Assembly: GCA_905236715.1 (NCBI GenBank)
Contig: CAJOMQ010000008.1
Span: 1-64,000 of the forward strand
DNA: 64,000 nucleotides
Direction: 5' to 3'
From: an uncultured Bacilli bacterium
GTDB taxonomy: Bacteria; Bacillota_I; Bacilli_A; RFN20; CAG-826
Positions within the stretch are counted from its first letter, which is position 1. Each line of letters opens with the position of its first letter. The position numbers were made by a program, and so were the translations under genes. Under the pieces are notes generated by a model. It was given only the letters and a program-made list of their open reading frames with translations. It was not told the origin of the DNA and searched no databases. This document shows positions 53,496 to 63,504 of the stretch, in pieces.

Positions 53496-54310
53496 TCGTT
53501 ATTATTTTCTTCTTTTGTTAATCCTTTACGATATATTTCGGGATAATCATCATTGATAGTTAAATCAAATATGGAATGGGAATAAATCGTAAAAACGAAA
53601 ATAGAAAACTCAAAATAAAACAAAGCGGATAAAGCCATAGCAATATATCGAGCCAAAGCAAAAGGCACAAATTCATAAATAAAAAATGGGAATAAAATCA
53701 CTAAAAGAATGAGCATGTTCCACCCAACCATGCCAAAGGTAAAACGAATAGCGTTAGAGAAAAACTGCCTAATGGTGGCCCGATAAATAATATTTTGTGT
53801 CAAATAAAAGCTAATTATAAGAAAAAGGAAAAGGAATGCGACATATAATAAACCCACAATGACTCCTTTTAATATGTCGTTTAATCCACCTGAATAAATG
53901 ATAATAATTTTGCCATATGACAAAAGAAAATAGATGAGGCCAAGCAAGAAAAAGCCCAATAAAGATGGTTTTAAATTGACTTTAATGCCATAGAAAAAAT
54001 CTTTCACGGGATTAGCCCCTTCACCAAAAGCTAAACGTTTCGAATAATATAACGCGCCGACAACACCTAAACCAAAAATCATGATGAACAAAATATATGG
54101 TGCATAAACTATTAATCCAGTAAAAAGGAAATTGTCATCATTGATAGTAAATGTATCACTATAGGTCAAAGACATATTCCAAACAATTAGAGGAACAAGA
54201 AATATAGTCACCAATAAAGAAACCGTTATAAAATCCCAAAATCGCGTTTTTAAGCGATCTTTTAGTAACGCCATTCTATTTGTCGGAGTATTAATCTGTT
54301 TGTCTTTCAT
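53492..54310 (-). CDS. polytopic membrane protein (DUF624/YesL-like?)
   Basis: 272 residues with six membrane segments; the pattern around GANPVKDFFYGIKVNLKPSLL reminds of DUF624 (YesL), proteins often found beside sugar-utilisation genes. That assignment is tentative. It overlaps the upstream gene by 20 bases, so it is translated in series with it. Confidence 0.5.
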   Translation of the reverse strand: MKDKQINTPTNRMALLKDRLKTRFWDFITVSLLVTIFLVPLIVWNMSLTYSDTFTINDDNFLFTGLIVYAPYILFIMIFGLGVVGALYYSKRLAFGEGANPVKDFFYGIKVNLKPSLLGFFLLGLIYFLLSYGKIIIIYSGGLNDILKGVIVGLLYVAFLFLFLIISFYLTQNIIYRATIRQFFSNAIRFTFGMVGWNMLILLVILFPFFIYEFVPFALARYIAMALSALFYFEFSIFVFTIYSHSIFDLTINDDYPEIYRKGLTKEENNND

Positions 54311-54947
54311 TGATTGATAAAAAATATTCTAAAGCCAAATAACCAAAAACGTGATTATTTTCTTTATCGAAATTGACGGAATTTTGATTCACCAATAAAT
54401 AGTAAGAAAATGATTCTTGCCCTTGGGCGGTAAATTCAACATGTTCTAAATAATGGTGTTGATGATTATATTCATCATTATTTTTATCAAATAATTTCAC
54501 ACCATAGGATAGTTCTTCATAAACGAAAGTCTCGTAATTATTGATTGTGGGGCAATCGATTAATAAATCGTTTAATGCCATAAATTTATCTTTAATGACT
54601 TCTTGCATGGAAACAAGATCACCTTCGCTTAAAATAACAAAATCGCTATTTTCCCCATAGGCTTGGTAATAATCGTACAGTTTCGGATCGTTAAAAGGAT
54701 AATCATACATATTGATTTCTAATAAGCCATCATCTTCATATTCTTTTAAAATTTCCTGTTGATAAAAACGGTCTTTCAATCCATAGGCCGCCCAGAAAAA
54801 ATCAATTTTTTGATAAGGCTTAATTTTATAAACATTTTGAAAGATGAGAAAGAAGAGTAAAAAGAAAAGGCCAAAAAAGGCAATAATAGTCCAGCCAAAA
54901 TAATAAAAATATGATTTTCCTCTGCTCTTATCTTTATATATTTTCAT
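54291..54947 (-). CDS. membrane-anchored protein, unknown
   Basis: 218 residues, one N-terminal membrane segment (about 13-37) and an extracytoplasmic part of 180 residues with many aromatic and acidic residues. It might bind an extracellular sugar or act with the neighbouring membrane protein; no domain recognised. Overlaps its neighbours on both sides (14 and 20 bases). Confidence 0.5.
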   Translation of the reverse strand: MKIYKDKSRGKSYFYYFGWTIIAFFGLFFLLFFLIFQNVYKIKPYQKIDFFWAAYGLKDRFYQQEILKEYEDDGLLEINMYDYPFNDPKLYDYYQAYGENSDFVILSEGDLVSMQEVIKDKFMALNDLLIDCPTINNYETFVYEELSYGVKLFDKNNDEYNHQHHYLEHVEFTAQGQESFSYYLLVNQNSVNFDKENNHVFGYLALEYFLSINERQTD

Positions 54948-55419
54948 AAGCGGTAATGATTGATTGATAAGTAATGAATTGGTATTGTTGATTTTCCTTT
55001 ATATCACTTATATCGACATTATTTTCTATATAAAAAACATATTCTTTATCTTCCTGCAAATCTTTTATTTTTATTTCTTTAACAGAAAGACCACGTACAT
55101 GTTTGACTTTCTCATTAATTTTTAAAACCAAACCATGTGTTAAATATTTATCCGCTCTCATGCTATTTTTCATGAATTTTTCATAATGATGAAGAGGAAT
55201 TAATGAAGTATAAACAAGATAGAGAACACCACTGGCTTCAATGGTGGCAATAATCGCTAAAATAACCGCCATCACATAACGAATTTTCCGATTGGTGAAT
55301 AAGAAAATAAGCACCATTATAGAAGCAGTGATAATGAAAGATAAAATAATAATTAAGTAAATGATTTTTTTGTTTTTACTTAAAGTGTTGATGGATTCTT
55401 GGTTAACAATCTGTTTCAT
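54934..55419 (-). CDS. small membrane protein, unknown
   Basis: 161 residues with two membrane segments (about 18-40 and 47-70) and a soluble C-terminal part of about 85 residues containing a KIKDLQEDKEYVFYIENNVD stretch that looks like a beta barrel of the OB type. The ATG overlaps the msmK stop (TAATG), so it is coupled to the ATPase gene. Not recognised. Confidence 0.5.
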   Translation of the reverse strand: MKQIVNQESINTLSKNKKIIYLIIILSFIITASIMVLIFLFTNRKIRYVMAVILAIIATIEASGVLYLVYTSLIPLHHYEKFMKNSMRADKYLTHGLVLKINEKVKHVRGLSVKEIKIKDLQEDKEYVFYIENNVDISDIKENQQYQFITYQSIITAYENI

Positions 55420-56864
55420 TAATCTTTAAATGGCTTAATATTATTACCACTTACTTTATCGAATAAAGAATATTTATCCAAGTTAAAGACAAGATTTAAT
55501 TTTTGTCCTTTTTCTAAATTTAATTCCGCGGGAACCTTGGCGATGACGTCTTTGCCAGCAAAATCAACATGTGCGTAATATTCATTACCTAATAATTCAG
55601 CGATGGAAATCTCTAATGGCATGACATCGGAGCGATTTTTGATTAAAACGGCACTATTTTGGTCAACAATGTCTTCAGGACGAATACCGAATAAGATTTC
55701 ATGCGATTCATTATTCAAACATTTTTCATAATGAGATATATCTTCTCTTAGTTTGATAATCTCTGGATCTTCTTCGGGATTTGTCACTTCATTATTTTTC
55801 CCTTTCGCTTTCTTTTCTTCATCAAATTTGGCTAAAGTAGCGATAATTTCCTCAATACGGAGAGAGGCTTTTTCAATTTCTTTTTTATAAAATTCATCAT
55901 GCGCTTTTAACATTTCTTTATCGATTTTAATATTAACCACACCATTTAAATCAATGTGGTCACGATAGAAGGTACCATCGATAATATTCATGGCTGGTGA
56001 GCCAATAAAGGTGGCGACAAAAGTATTCGCGGGATGATTATAAATTATTTTCGGAGAACCAATTTGTTGCACATATCCTTTGGACATGACCACAATTCTT
56101 GTCGCCATTGTCATGGCTTCAATTTGGTCGTGAGTCACGTAGATAGTTGTCGCTCCTAATTCATTGTGCAATTTAACGATTTCACTACGCATTTGCACAC
56201 GTAATTTAGCATCTAAGTTAGATAATGGTTCATCCATTAAGAAAACGTTGGCGTTTCTCACAATGGCGCGGCCAAGAGCGACACGCTGACATTGACCGCC
56301 AGATAAAGCCTTGGGCTTGCGGTCTAAAAATTCACTAATTTGCAAAATATCCGCGGCACGATGAACTCTATCATCAATTTCTTCCTTTGGTAAATGACGC
56401 ATTTGTAAACCAAAAGCCATGTTATCATAAACGGTCATATGCGGATATAAGGCATAGCTTTGGAAAACCATCGCCGTATCACGGTCTTTCGGTTCTAATT
56501 CATTAGCAAATTCGCCATCAATATATAAATCACCACCGGTAATTTCTTCTAAACCCGCAATCATTCTTAAAGTTGTGGATTTACCACATCCGGATGGTCC
56601 GACAAAAACGATAAATTCTCTTTCTTTGATATCGAGGTTGAAATCAAATACCGCTTGGACACGATTAGGATAAATCTTATTGATATGTTGGAGAGAAATA
56701 AAGACATCGCTAGGAGCCACTTTTTCTTTCTTCAAAGAATTTTTTTGTGCTGTCACCATTTCTCGATAAACAACTTCTCTTTTTTTCGCGAGAATTTTTT
56801 CTTCTTTTTCTGTTTGTCTTTCTAAAGCTTTTCTTTCTTCACGAGATAATTTTTGTTTCGCCAT
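55419..56864 (-). CDS. msmK: MsmK/UgpC-type sugar ABC transporter ATPase
   Basis: 481 residues from the ATG at 56864 with a GGAG ribosome binding site. Walker A GPSGCGKST, signature LSGGQCQR, Walker B VFLMDEPLSNLD and switch H in VTHDQ are intact, followed by the MalK regulatory domain (ILFGIRPEDI). Two features are unusual: a basic helical N-terminal extension of about 50 residues, and an insert of about 75 residues with Lys/Glu coiled-coil character in the regulatory domain (from about 310). It energises an oligosaccharide importer whose permeases are not in the window. Confidence 0.88.
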   Translation of the reverse strand: MAKQKLSREERKALERQTEKEEKILAKKREVVYREMVTAQKNSLKKEKVAPSDVFISLQHINKIYPNRVQAVFDFNLDIKEREFIVFVGPSGCGKSTTLRMIAGLEEITGGDLYIDGEFANELEPKDRDTAMVFQSYALYPHMTVYDNMAFGLQMRHLPKEEIDDRVHRAADILQISEFLDRKPKALSGGQCQRVALGRAIVRNANVFLMDEPLSNLDAKLRVQMRSEIVKLHNELGATTIYVTHDQIEAMTMATRIVVMSKGYVQQIGSPKIIYNHPANTFVATFIGSPAMNIIDGTFYRDHIDLNGVVNIKIDKEMLKAHDEFYKKEIEKASLRIEEIIATLAKFDEEKKAKGKNNEVTNPEEDPEIIKLREDISHYEKCLNNESHEILFGIRPEDIVDQNSAVLIKNRSDVMPLEISIAELLGNEYYAHVDFAGKDVIAKVPAELNLEKGQKLNLVFNLDKYSLFDKVSGNNIKPFKD

Positions 56865-56877
56865 GACTTTTTCTCCT

Positions 56878-57729
56878 TTATTCATCATAAGTGTATATGC
56901 GGACATAATCCACAATCATATCAGCTTCTTGGAAGTTGACATCTGGTTCGACATTTTTCACATAATTGCCTCCCACCGCCATATTCAACAAAATATGGAA
57001 GTTTTGATCAAAGGGGGCATGAGGATTTTCTTGTTTATTAACCGCACCAGAAGACCACGCTCTTTCGGGGACTTCTAAAATTTTATTATCATCGACATAA
57101 AAAACCATGACATCTTCTTGCCAATCTAATTTATAAATATGAAATTCGGTGATAGAAGAAGACTCTTCGCCTCTTCTTTTCATATTGTTATAACCTGTTT
57201 GATATGTATCGCTACCTTGACTAATTGAATAATGCAAAGCGCAGGAAGTGCCATATTCACTACCACCATTGGCCTCCATGATGTCAATTTCTCCGCTATC
57301 TGGCCAACTGCCATAAGCCCATTCTTCTGGTAGCATCCAAAAAGCGGGCCACATTCCTTTTTGGGCTGGTAAGGCTATACGTGCTTCAATAATGCCGTAT
57401 TTAAAGAAAACTTTACCAGTGGTACGAATACGACCAGAAGTATAATCATAGCCACCATAAGATTCCTTTTTGGCCGTGATATGTAGTTGTCCATCTTTTA
57501 CCGAAATATTTTCTTTCCGATAATATTCTAGTTCATTATTGCCCCAACCTGTATTGGGTGTGCCATCGCCTGTTTGATAAGACCAATAATCTTCATTTAA
57601 TGTATCGCCTAAAAAATCATCTTCAAAAAACAACTTATACCCATCGGGGATTTTGTTGGCGTCTTTCTTGGTTTGGCAACCAGTCAATAATAATGGTAAT
57701 AACAACATACGATAAACTTTTTTCATCAT
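56878..57729 (-). CDS. GH16 laminarinase-like lipoprotein
   Basis: 283 residues from the ATG at 57729 (GAGGG 7 bases upstream). Lipobox LLLTGC. Catalytic GEIDIMEANG: Glu147, Asp149, Glu152, the ExDxxE form of beta-1,3-glucanases. WPAFWMLPE and MAVGGNYV are typical of laminarinases. It would cleave internal beta-1,3 bonds at the outside of the cell. It starts in a 4-base overlap with the next GH16 gene upstream and precedes msmK by 13 bases: one operon. Confidence 0.92.
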   Translation of the reverse strand: MMKKVYRMLLLPLLLTGCQTKKDANKIPDGYKLFFEDDFLGDTLNEDYWSYQTGDGTPNTGWGNNELEYYRKENISVKDGQLHITAKKESYGGYDYTSGRIRTTGKVFFKYGIIEARIALPAQKGMWPAFWMLPEEWAYGSWPDSGEIDIMEANGGSEYGTSCALHYSISQGSDTYQTGYNNMKRRGEESSSITEFHIYKLDWQEDVMVFYVDDNKILEVPERAWSSGAVNKQENPHAPFDQNFHILLNMAVGGNYVKNVEPDVNFQEADMIVDYVRIYTYDE

Positions 57730-58913
57730 TGAAAAACCCTCACATAATCCACCACCATTTCCGCGGAAACAAAAGAAGAAGATGGCTCCACCCAATTATC
57801 AAATATTCCCCCAACCGCTAAATTGAAAATCAGATGGAAGGGAGCATCAAAAGGGGCATTGATATTATCGGGAGAAGCGGAAGTAGTCCAAGCATCATTG
57901 CGCACCGTCATATGAATAGCGCCATCGACATAATATTTGATATAAGATTCTTGCCATTCACAAGCATAGAGATGATATTCGTTGATATTGTGACCATTCA
58001 CTTCATGCGACTTATAAGTGTGATTGCCATCTAAAGTGGCATAATGTAAAGCGGAACTAGATTGATTAGGGATGCGACCTTTCGCTTCCATAATATCAAT
58101 TTCCCCAGAATAGGGCCATCCACCATAGGTATTAGTTTCTGGAAGCATCCAAAAAGCAGGCCACATAGCTTGTTCAATTGGTAATTTAATACGGGCTTCA
58201 ATATAACCATATTTAAAAGAAAATTTGCCTCTTGTCACTAAGCGTGAAGAAGTGTAATGAGAAGAGGCAAAATCTTCTTTTTTGGCAGTGATATGAAGGG
58301 CGCCATTAGCAATAGTAGCGTTTTCTTTACGGTAATATTGCATTTCGCCATTTCCCCAGCCCCAACCGCCGGTGCCAATATCATAATCCCATTTATTTTC
58401 GTCGATGATATCATCGTTAAATTCGTCGCTCCACAATAAAGAAGAATAGCCATCAGGATAGAAATGGGATTCATCGCTAGAAGAGCCAGTTGTATCTCCA
58501 CTAACGGAAATATCGACTTGACCACTATTATTGTCATAATTTAAGGAAATATAAATTTCTTCTTGCTCATCATAAAAATCAAATAAGAAAGAAGTGAGAT
58601 TCTTTTTCGGAGCATAACAATCAAAATAATGCTGATCGTGTTGTGGAGAAATCCAATTGCTTTTATTGCCATTAATTTCTAAGCGGTCAAAAAGATGGCC
58701 TTCGGCATTAAAGGGATCAATATCCCCTGTATAAGTGACACGAATATTATTTTGGTAAGTGGAAATATAATAGACATTAGTGATATGAAAATTACCAATT
58801 GTAATATTAGTCAATATATCTTCGCTTCCTTTTCTGCTCCATAAAGAAGAAATCACTTGGCAGGCAGTGAGAGAAGGAACAAGCAAAAGAAGCGTCAATA
58901 TTTTATTTTTCAT
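57726..58913 (-). CDS. GH16 laminarinase-like lipoprotein with N-terminal accessory domain
   Basis: 395 residues from the ATG at 58913, one base overlapping the phosphorylase stop (TGATG). Lipobox LTAC. An accessory domain of about 120 residues precedes the GH16 domain, which has GEIDIMEAKG (Glu271, Asp273, Glu276). It is about 45 per cent alike to the following GH16 by eye, so a duplication is likely. Cell-surface beta-1,3-glucanase. Confidence 0.9.
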   Translation of the reverse strand: MKNKILTLLLLVPSLTACQVISSLWSRKGSEDILTNITIGNFHITNVYYISTYQNNIRVTYTGDIDPFNAEGHLFDRLEINGNKSNWISPQHDQHYFDCYAPKKNLTSFLFDFYDEQEEIYISLNYDNNSGQVDISVSGDTTGSSSDESHFYPDGYSSLLWSDEFNDDIIDENKWDYDIGTGGWGWGNGEMQYYRKENATIANGALHITAKKEDFASSHYTSSRLVTRGKFSFKYGYIEARIKLPIEQAMWPAFWMLPETNTYGGWPYSGEIDIMEAKGRIPNQSSSALHYATLDGNHTYKSHEVNGHNINEYHLYACEWQESYIKYYVDGAIHMTVRNDAWTTSASPDNINAPFDAPFHLIFNLAVGGIFDNWVEPSSSFVSAEMVVDYVRVFQ

Positions 58914-60058
58914 CAACTAACCTCAATATAAATATGATTAATTTTTCCTTCGCGAATATCTTCCGCCATCTTACCGCGCAACTCATCATAATGTTTTCCA
59001 TCAATTAAATAAGATAAATGGCATCCTTCATATAGATTAAGATGTTTGGGATTATGGTAGGTGATGACCACCTGACCAAAAAGAGGAAAGGACACCTCAT
59101 CTTTTTCATCAAAGAAGGATTTATTTAATTTTGGTGATGGCGCGAAAAGAAGTTCATTATTTTCATAAACAAAAGCGTGTTCGCCTAAAAACATCAAATA
59201 AAACATATCCAATACTTCCGCATTGGCCCCTGTTAAACGGGCAAATTGACCTTGCCCATGCATACGCTTGTTAGGATTACATGTCGGAACGATGAAACTG
59301 GAATTTTCTAATGGACTTCTTCCATAAATAGAGGGATCCATATTGCAGACAAAATTGATTTTCATTTCCGCATAGAATTGTTCATATAATCCCGCTTTTA
59401 AAAGACCAAGGAGATATTTATAAGTCATATGTAAGAAATTACATTCTCTTTCTAACCAACCTTTGGTAAAAGCGTGTACGCGTCCGATTTCAAATGGCGC
59501 GTCATCTAATTCATCGCAAGTCTTATAAAAACCTAGTTGGGGGTCACGTAAACCGCTTTGATAAATGTTTTGATAATCATCCAAAGTGAAGAAATCCTGC
59601 CCTAATTTAGCCATTCTTGCGGAAGCTTCTAAGAAATGAGGGATTAATCTCTGCTTAAATGACAATGGTTTAACCACGCGATAGCCGAGGTGATTAATCT
59701 TATCGGTTATTTCATATTTATCAACATCATTAATAATGTAACTAGGTAAAATACCACCACCGAGTTTTTTGGCTTCGATAATGCCTTTGGCAAGTATATT
59801 TTTCATCGCTTGTAAAATCATTAAAGCATCCGCCACACTGATTTCATCCTCGTTATCAAAAGCGTATAAATGAGTATTTTTTCTTAATAATTCGCGAGCA
59901 GTAGTCACCTTATCCCAATAAGCAAAGGAAGAAATATGATTTGATAACAATTGTGATAAACCATCTCTGATTTCTTCATATAAATGTAATTGGTCTTTGG
60001 TTAAATGTAATTTTTTGTCTTGATGAATAGCGAAATTATCAAGGGCAAAATTCACCAA
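58913..60058 (-). CDS. beta-1,3-glucan phosphorylase-type enzyme, C-terminal piece (frameshift)
   Basis: 381 residues from a GTG. In the same frame the sequence can be read back to about 60078 as SVELLRLVNFALDNF, which continues GLPGLF of the N-terminal piece if one base is added. It holds the end of the (alpha/alpha)6 catalytic barrel and the C-terminal domain, with HGQGQFARLTGANAEVLDMFY typical for these phosphorylases. It has no ribosome binding site of its own. Together the halves make about 1040 residues. Confidence 0.82.
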   Translation of the reverse strand: MVNFALDNFAIHQDKKLHLTKDQLHLYEEIRDGLSQLLSNHISSFAYWDKVTTARELLRKNTHLYAFDNEDEISVADALMILQAMKNILAKGIIEAKKLGGGILPSYIINDVDKYEITDKINHLGYRVVKPLSFKQRLIPHFLEASARMAKLGQDFFTLDDYQNIYQSGLRDPQLGFYKTCDELDDAPFEIGRVHAFTKGWLERECNFLHMTYKYLLGLLKAGLYEQFYAEMKINFVCNMDPSIYGRSPLENSSFIVPTCNPNKRMHGQGQFARLTGANAEVLDMFYLMFLGEHAFVYENNELLFAPSPKLNKSFFDEKDEVSFPLFGQVVITYHNPKHLNLYEGCHLSYLIDGKHYDELRGKMAEDIREGKINHIYIEVS

Positions 60059-62016
60059 ACGTAATAATTCAACTGATCAAATAAGCCTGGTAAACCATTC
60101 ATCGCGTCATTCCAACCGGGTTTTTCACACTCCATTTCAATCCCCATTTGATGGGCATCTAAAGTGGAAAACTTCACCAAGATGAGATTAAATATTTTAC
60201 TAGCTAAATTAACGGCAATAATGTCGCCATTTTGATTAGTTTTCCAAAGAGTTTCGGTTCCTTTTAAACCCGCTTTTTCATTTTCTTTTTGGCATGCGGA
60301 TAAATCAATGGCCCCATATTGACGAATCTTATCGCCAACTAGGCAATATTTTTCCTCGCGTGGATTGACATAAACTAAAGAATGGAAATAACGATATTCT
60401 TCTTTCCCAAAAAGTAATTCTTCCATCTTGTCGGGATAGACGCTTAAATAATTCGCTAATAAATCGACATTATAAGTCCAATGATCAATCCAATATCCTT
60501 CGGAAAAACTCGCGGAAATTTCTTGATGGCAATTTTTTAATATCTTGCTACAAATAGCGTCGACATTTTTCTCAGAATGATCTTTTAATAATGTATAGAT
60601 ATCACCAGGTTGACTTCCTTTGGTAAGCATATCATCAAGTTGTTTTTTAATAGATGATGGTACTTCATTTAAGATATTTTCATCAAAATCATCGTCTTTT
60701 TTAAATAACAGAGGTTTGACCGTGAGGGGGTTTTGCCCATCCATTTGTATTAAAGAGAAAAATATTTTGATGTTATAATCACCGACTTTATTAACAAAAT
60801 ATAAATCACTACGGCGATTTTGATTAACATCACGGAAATTACCAGGACCACTGGAGAAATAAGTGCTGGGAATATTAAAAGCGTTATAATCTCTTTCCAT
60901 ATCGCCATGTTTTCGCGAAAAAACATAATATGGTTCGCCCCCGTTACCATTATCTAAGATGACAGGGAAACCGCCTCTTAAATTATTATCGAGGACAGAT
61001 TGACGGATATATTCATCAAATAAAGGCTGGGAAGTATGAATATCATGCGGCAAATAAGATGCCACTAAATCTTCCGTTTCTTGGACCATTTTTTGGGCGG
61101 AAGAAACATTAAATTCTTCTACCGCGGTATTAAATTCATCAATGTTATTAAAAGAACCATATAAAGAAGAATATTCATATTTTTCTTTTTCTTTTAATGA
61201 GAATTGTGAAAGAGAGAAAGCACAGGGTAATTGATTTTCTAATTGTTGTTCTTCCTTTAAAACATCAATGCCTTTAGCTAACCAATTGACTGGATGTAAT
61301 AAAGTGGGGTCATCCGCAAATATTTGGTATAATTCCACAATATTAGCAAAACGATGGCCTTGCTTATCAATCGAAATAAAGCCATTGCCATTATGCGCTA
61401 ATTCGACGATGGAATTATCGCCAGTGGAAGTTTTAAATTTCACAAAAGGGGCATTATTATTGAGATCAATTTGGCAATAAGCACCCATCAAGGAAACCAA
61501 TTCTTTATAACATAAATTAGATAAACCAAGTGGGAAAAACACCGCTAACCCATCACATAATTCATAAGTATGGGGTTTATTATCTTTATTGAGGATAGAA
61601 ACATTTCTGATTAAGCCAGCATAGCGGCGATGGCTCACGGTTGAATAAACGATTTCAATGAGATATCCATCGGTTTCTTCGCTAATGGAAAAAGAGGCTC
61701 TTTTGATTTTTAAAGTTCTTTTAGCGGAAGATTCTTCCTCAAATAAAGCATGGTTCACGCCATCAATTTTTAAGAAAGTGCGAAAATATTTGATGGGAAT
61801 ATTTTGATAAGCCAAGGTGGCTGAATCAAAAGGAGTAATTGGGGTTTCTTTATTATTGATACCAAAACCACCCATACATTGTCCCACATTCGCATAAAAA
61901 GCCCAAAGTGGCTTGCCATCCACTCCCGCGACAGCAGGAAGAAAGGAACAAAACCTCTTGGCGTTTTGATAATCTTCAATGACAAAGGTATCTTTATTAA
62001 GTGAATATTTAACCAT
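60052..62016 (-). CDS. beta-1,3-glucan phosphorylase-type enzyme (GH94/GH149/GH161), N-terminal piece
   Basis: 654 residues from the ATG at 62016 with an AAAGAGG ribosome binding site; an ATG at 62058 lacks one. It includes the N-terminal beta-sandwich, linker and most of the barrel. KPGWNDAMNGLPGLF near the end contains the general-acid Asp of the clan; the KPGWND form points to GH149/GH161 rather than cellobiose phosphorylase. It would turn beta-1,3-oligoglucosides and phosphate into glucose 1-phosphate. A missing base near 60078 sends the frame into LNYYVW-stop. Confidence 0.85.
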   Translation of the reverse strand: MVKYSLNKDTFVIEDYQNAKRFCSFLPAVAGVDGKPLWAFYANVGQCMGGFGINNKETPITPFDSATLAYQNIPIKYFRTFLKIDGVNHALFEEESSAKRTLKIKRASFSISEETDGYLIEIVYSTVSHRRYAGLIRNVSILNKDNKPHTYELCDGLAVFFPLGLSNLCYKELVSLMGAYCQIDLNNNAPFVKFKTSTGDNSIVELAHNGNGFISIDKQGHRFANIVELYQIFADDPTLLHPVNWLAKGIDVLKEEQQLENQLPCAFSLSQFSLKEKEKYEYSSLYGSFNNIDEFNTAVEEFNVSSAQKMVQETEDLVASYLPHDIHTSQPLFDEYIRQSVLDNNLRGGFPVILDNGNGGEPYYVFSRKHGDMERDYNAFNIPSTYFSSGPGNFRDVNQNRRSDLYFVNKVGDYNIKIFFSLIQMDGQNPLTVKPLLFKKDDDFDENILNEVPSSIKKQLDDMLTKGSQPGDIYTLLKDHSEKNVDAICSKILKNCHQEISASFSEGYWIDHWTYNVDLLANYLSVYPDKMEELLFGKEEYRYFHSLVYVNPREEKYCLVGDKIRQYGAIDLSACQKENEKAGLKGTETLWKTNQNGDIIAVNLASKIFNLILVKFSTLDAHQMGIEMECEKPGWNDAMNGLPGLFDQLNYYVW

Positions 62017-62063
62017 AATGAATGCCTCTTTAGGATAGATTAAACTATCCGTAAACATTATCT

Positions 62064-63479
62064 TTATTGAGCGATAGAATAACTAATAATATTTTGTTTT
62101 AATTTGGGGTTATTCCCATCGACGATATTCCAAACACTATCATCAAAGCCGGCATAATTGCTGGCATTTTTTAATTCGTTAGAAGTATAAACGCGGCAAT
62201 TATTAAAGGTTCCGAGATCTTCTTCACCAGAAGTTGGTTTATTAATACCAGTGTGTGTATGACCGAAAAAGACGTCTCTAGGAGTGCCATCATAAGGAAT
62301 CACTTTGAATGAAGCCCCGATAGAATCACTAACCATACCCCAACATTTACCAACGACGGAATAAACACCATTAGATTGTGCGCCGTTGTTATCGGTTAAT
62401 TTACGACCGGATTTATCTGGTAATTCCTTATCGACACCGACAAATCTCCACCAAGGATTGTGGTCATCTTCATTGCCGTGATCCCAACCATTGCCGGTTT
62501 CATTGCGATAATCATCGTTAAAATCTTGGTAAAAGTTAGCAATACTAACTTGTGTAGTTAAACTGATAATATTAGAAACATTACCACTACCAGCGACGAT
62601 GCCAAAAGCCGCGCCGGTATTGCAATCATCATCATAGAAATGGGTATCCATTTTCACCGCGCAATTGCTGTTAATTAAAATATTTTGTGCGGTTCCCATA
62701 ATATTACCTGCCACGACGCCAACAATAGTACGGCCATGGACACGGCAATTATCAAAAGCAATATTTCTCACCACACCAGAACTACCAATGACCTGGAAAA
62801 TGCCGATGTTATCACCAGATTGATGAGAATCCCCACTAAATTTGGGACTACCGACATAGACATCCTGATTAGTGATAAAAGTATTAGTACCATCGGAAAC
62901 CGTGGGACTATCTGAATAAGAACAATTGACATTTTTAATCGCGTAGCCATTGCCATCTAAGACGCCATGGAAATAATAATTATCGGGATCTTCTTCGCTA
63001 GCAAAACGACCAATTGGTTCAAAATTGTAGATAGAGGAACAATCAATGTCATTATTTAACATATAATAGCCTTGACAACTCGCTTCATCTTTACCGATAT
63101 CTTGGAAGTCTTGTGCGGTTTTAATTAATTTAGTGGCATTAAATATTTCAATGGTTGTTTTCTTACCACTTTTAAAAGTAACAGTGGCTTTCTTTTCCCC
63201 TGCTCCGGCTTTTCTTAAGCCTTCCGCAGAAAGAGTGAGAACTTGACTGTTATAGCCGAATTCCAATTCGTCACGGCCCATTTTGACGCTTTCTACTTTT
63301 TCATCAACACCCAAATAAATGTTGGGGTTGCTAGCTTCTAAATCGGAAGTATCAAAAACTAATTTATCATAATAAACTTTATCGCCAGAATGCCATTGAT
63401 ATTTACTAGCACCACCGTTGCAGCCAGTTAATGTGGCCATTAAGCAACATGTTAATAATAATGATTTGATGTTTTTCAT
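62064..63479 (-). CDS. GLUG-like beta-helix lipoprotein
   Basis: 471 residues from the ATG at 63479, with AAGGAG 9 bases upstream. Lipobox TLTGC. After a beta-sandwich-like start (about 20-115) it has repeats of the form GGV-x-N/GLIAG...G-x-V-x-N, e.g. IGIFQVIGSSGVVRNIAFDN and VVAGNIMGTAQNI, which look like GLUG or right-handed beta-helix rungs. The chain ends WNIVDGNNPKLK, similar to WTITAGQIPSL of the next protein. It is perhaps a polysaccharide-binding surface protein of the glucan locus. Confidence 0.65.
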   Translation of the reverse strand: MKNIKSLLLTCCLMATLTGCNGGASKYQWHSGDKVYYDKLVFDTSDLEASNPNIYLGVDEKVESVKMGRDELEFGYNSQVLTLSAEGLRKAGAGEKKATVTFKSGKKTTIEIFNATKLIKTAQDFQDIGKDEASCQGYYMLNNDIDCSSIYNFEPIGRFASEEDPDNYYFHGVLDGNGYAIKNVNCSYSDSPTVSDGTNTFITNQDVYVGSPKFSGDSHQSGDNIGIFQVIGSSGVVRNIAFDNCRVHGRTIVGVVAGNIMGTAQNILINSNCAVKMDTHFYDDDCNTGAAFGIVAGSGNVSNIISLTTQVSIANFYQDFNDDYRNETGNGWDHGNEDDHNPWWRFVGVDKELPDKSGRKLTDNNGAQSNGVYSVVGKCWGMVSDSIGASFKVIPYDGTPRDVFFGHTHTGINKPTSGEEDLGTFNNCRVYTSNELKNASNYAGFDDSVWNIVDGNNPKLKQNIISYSIAQ

Positions 63480-63504
63480 ATGCAAAATCTCCTTGCTTTT
63501 AAAT

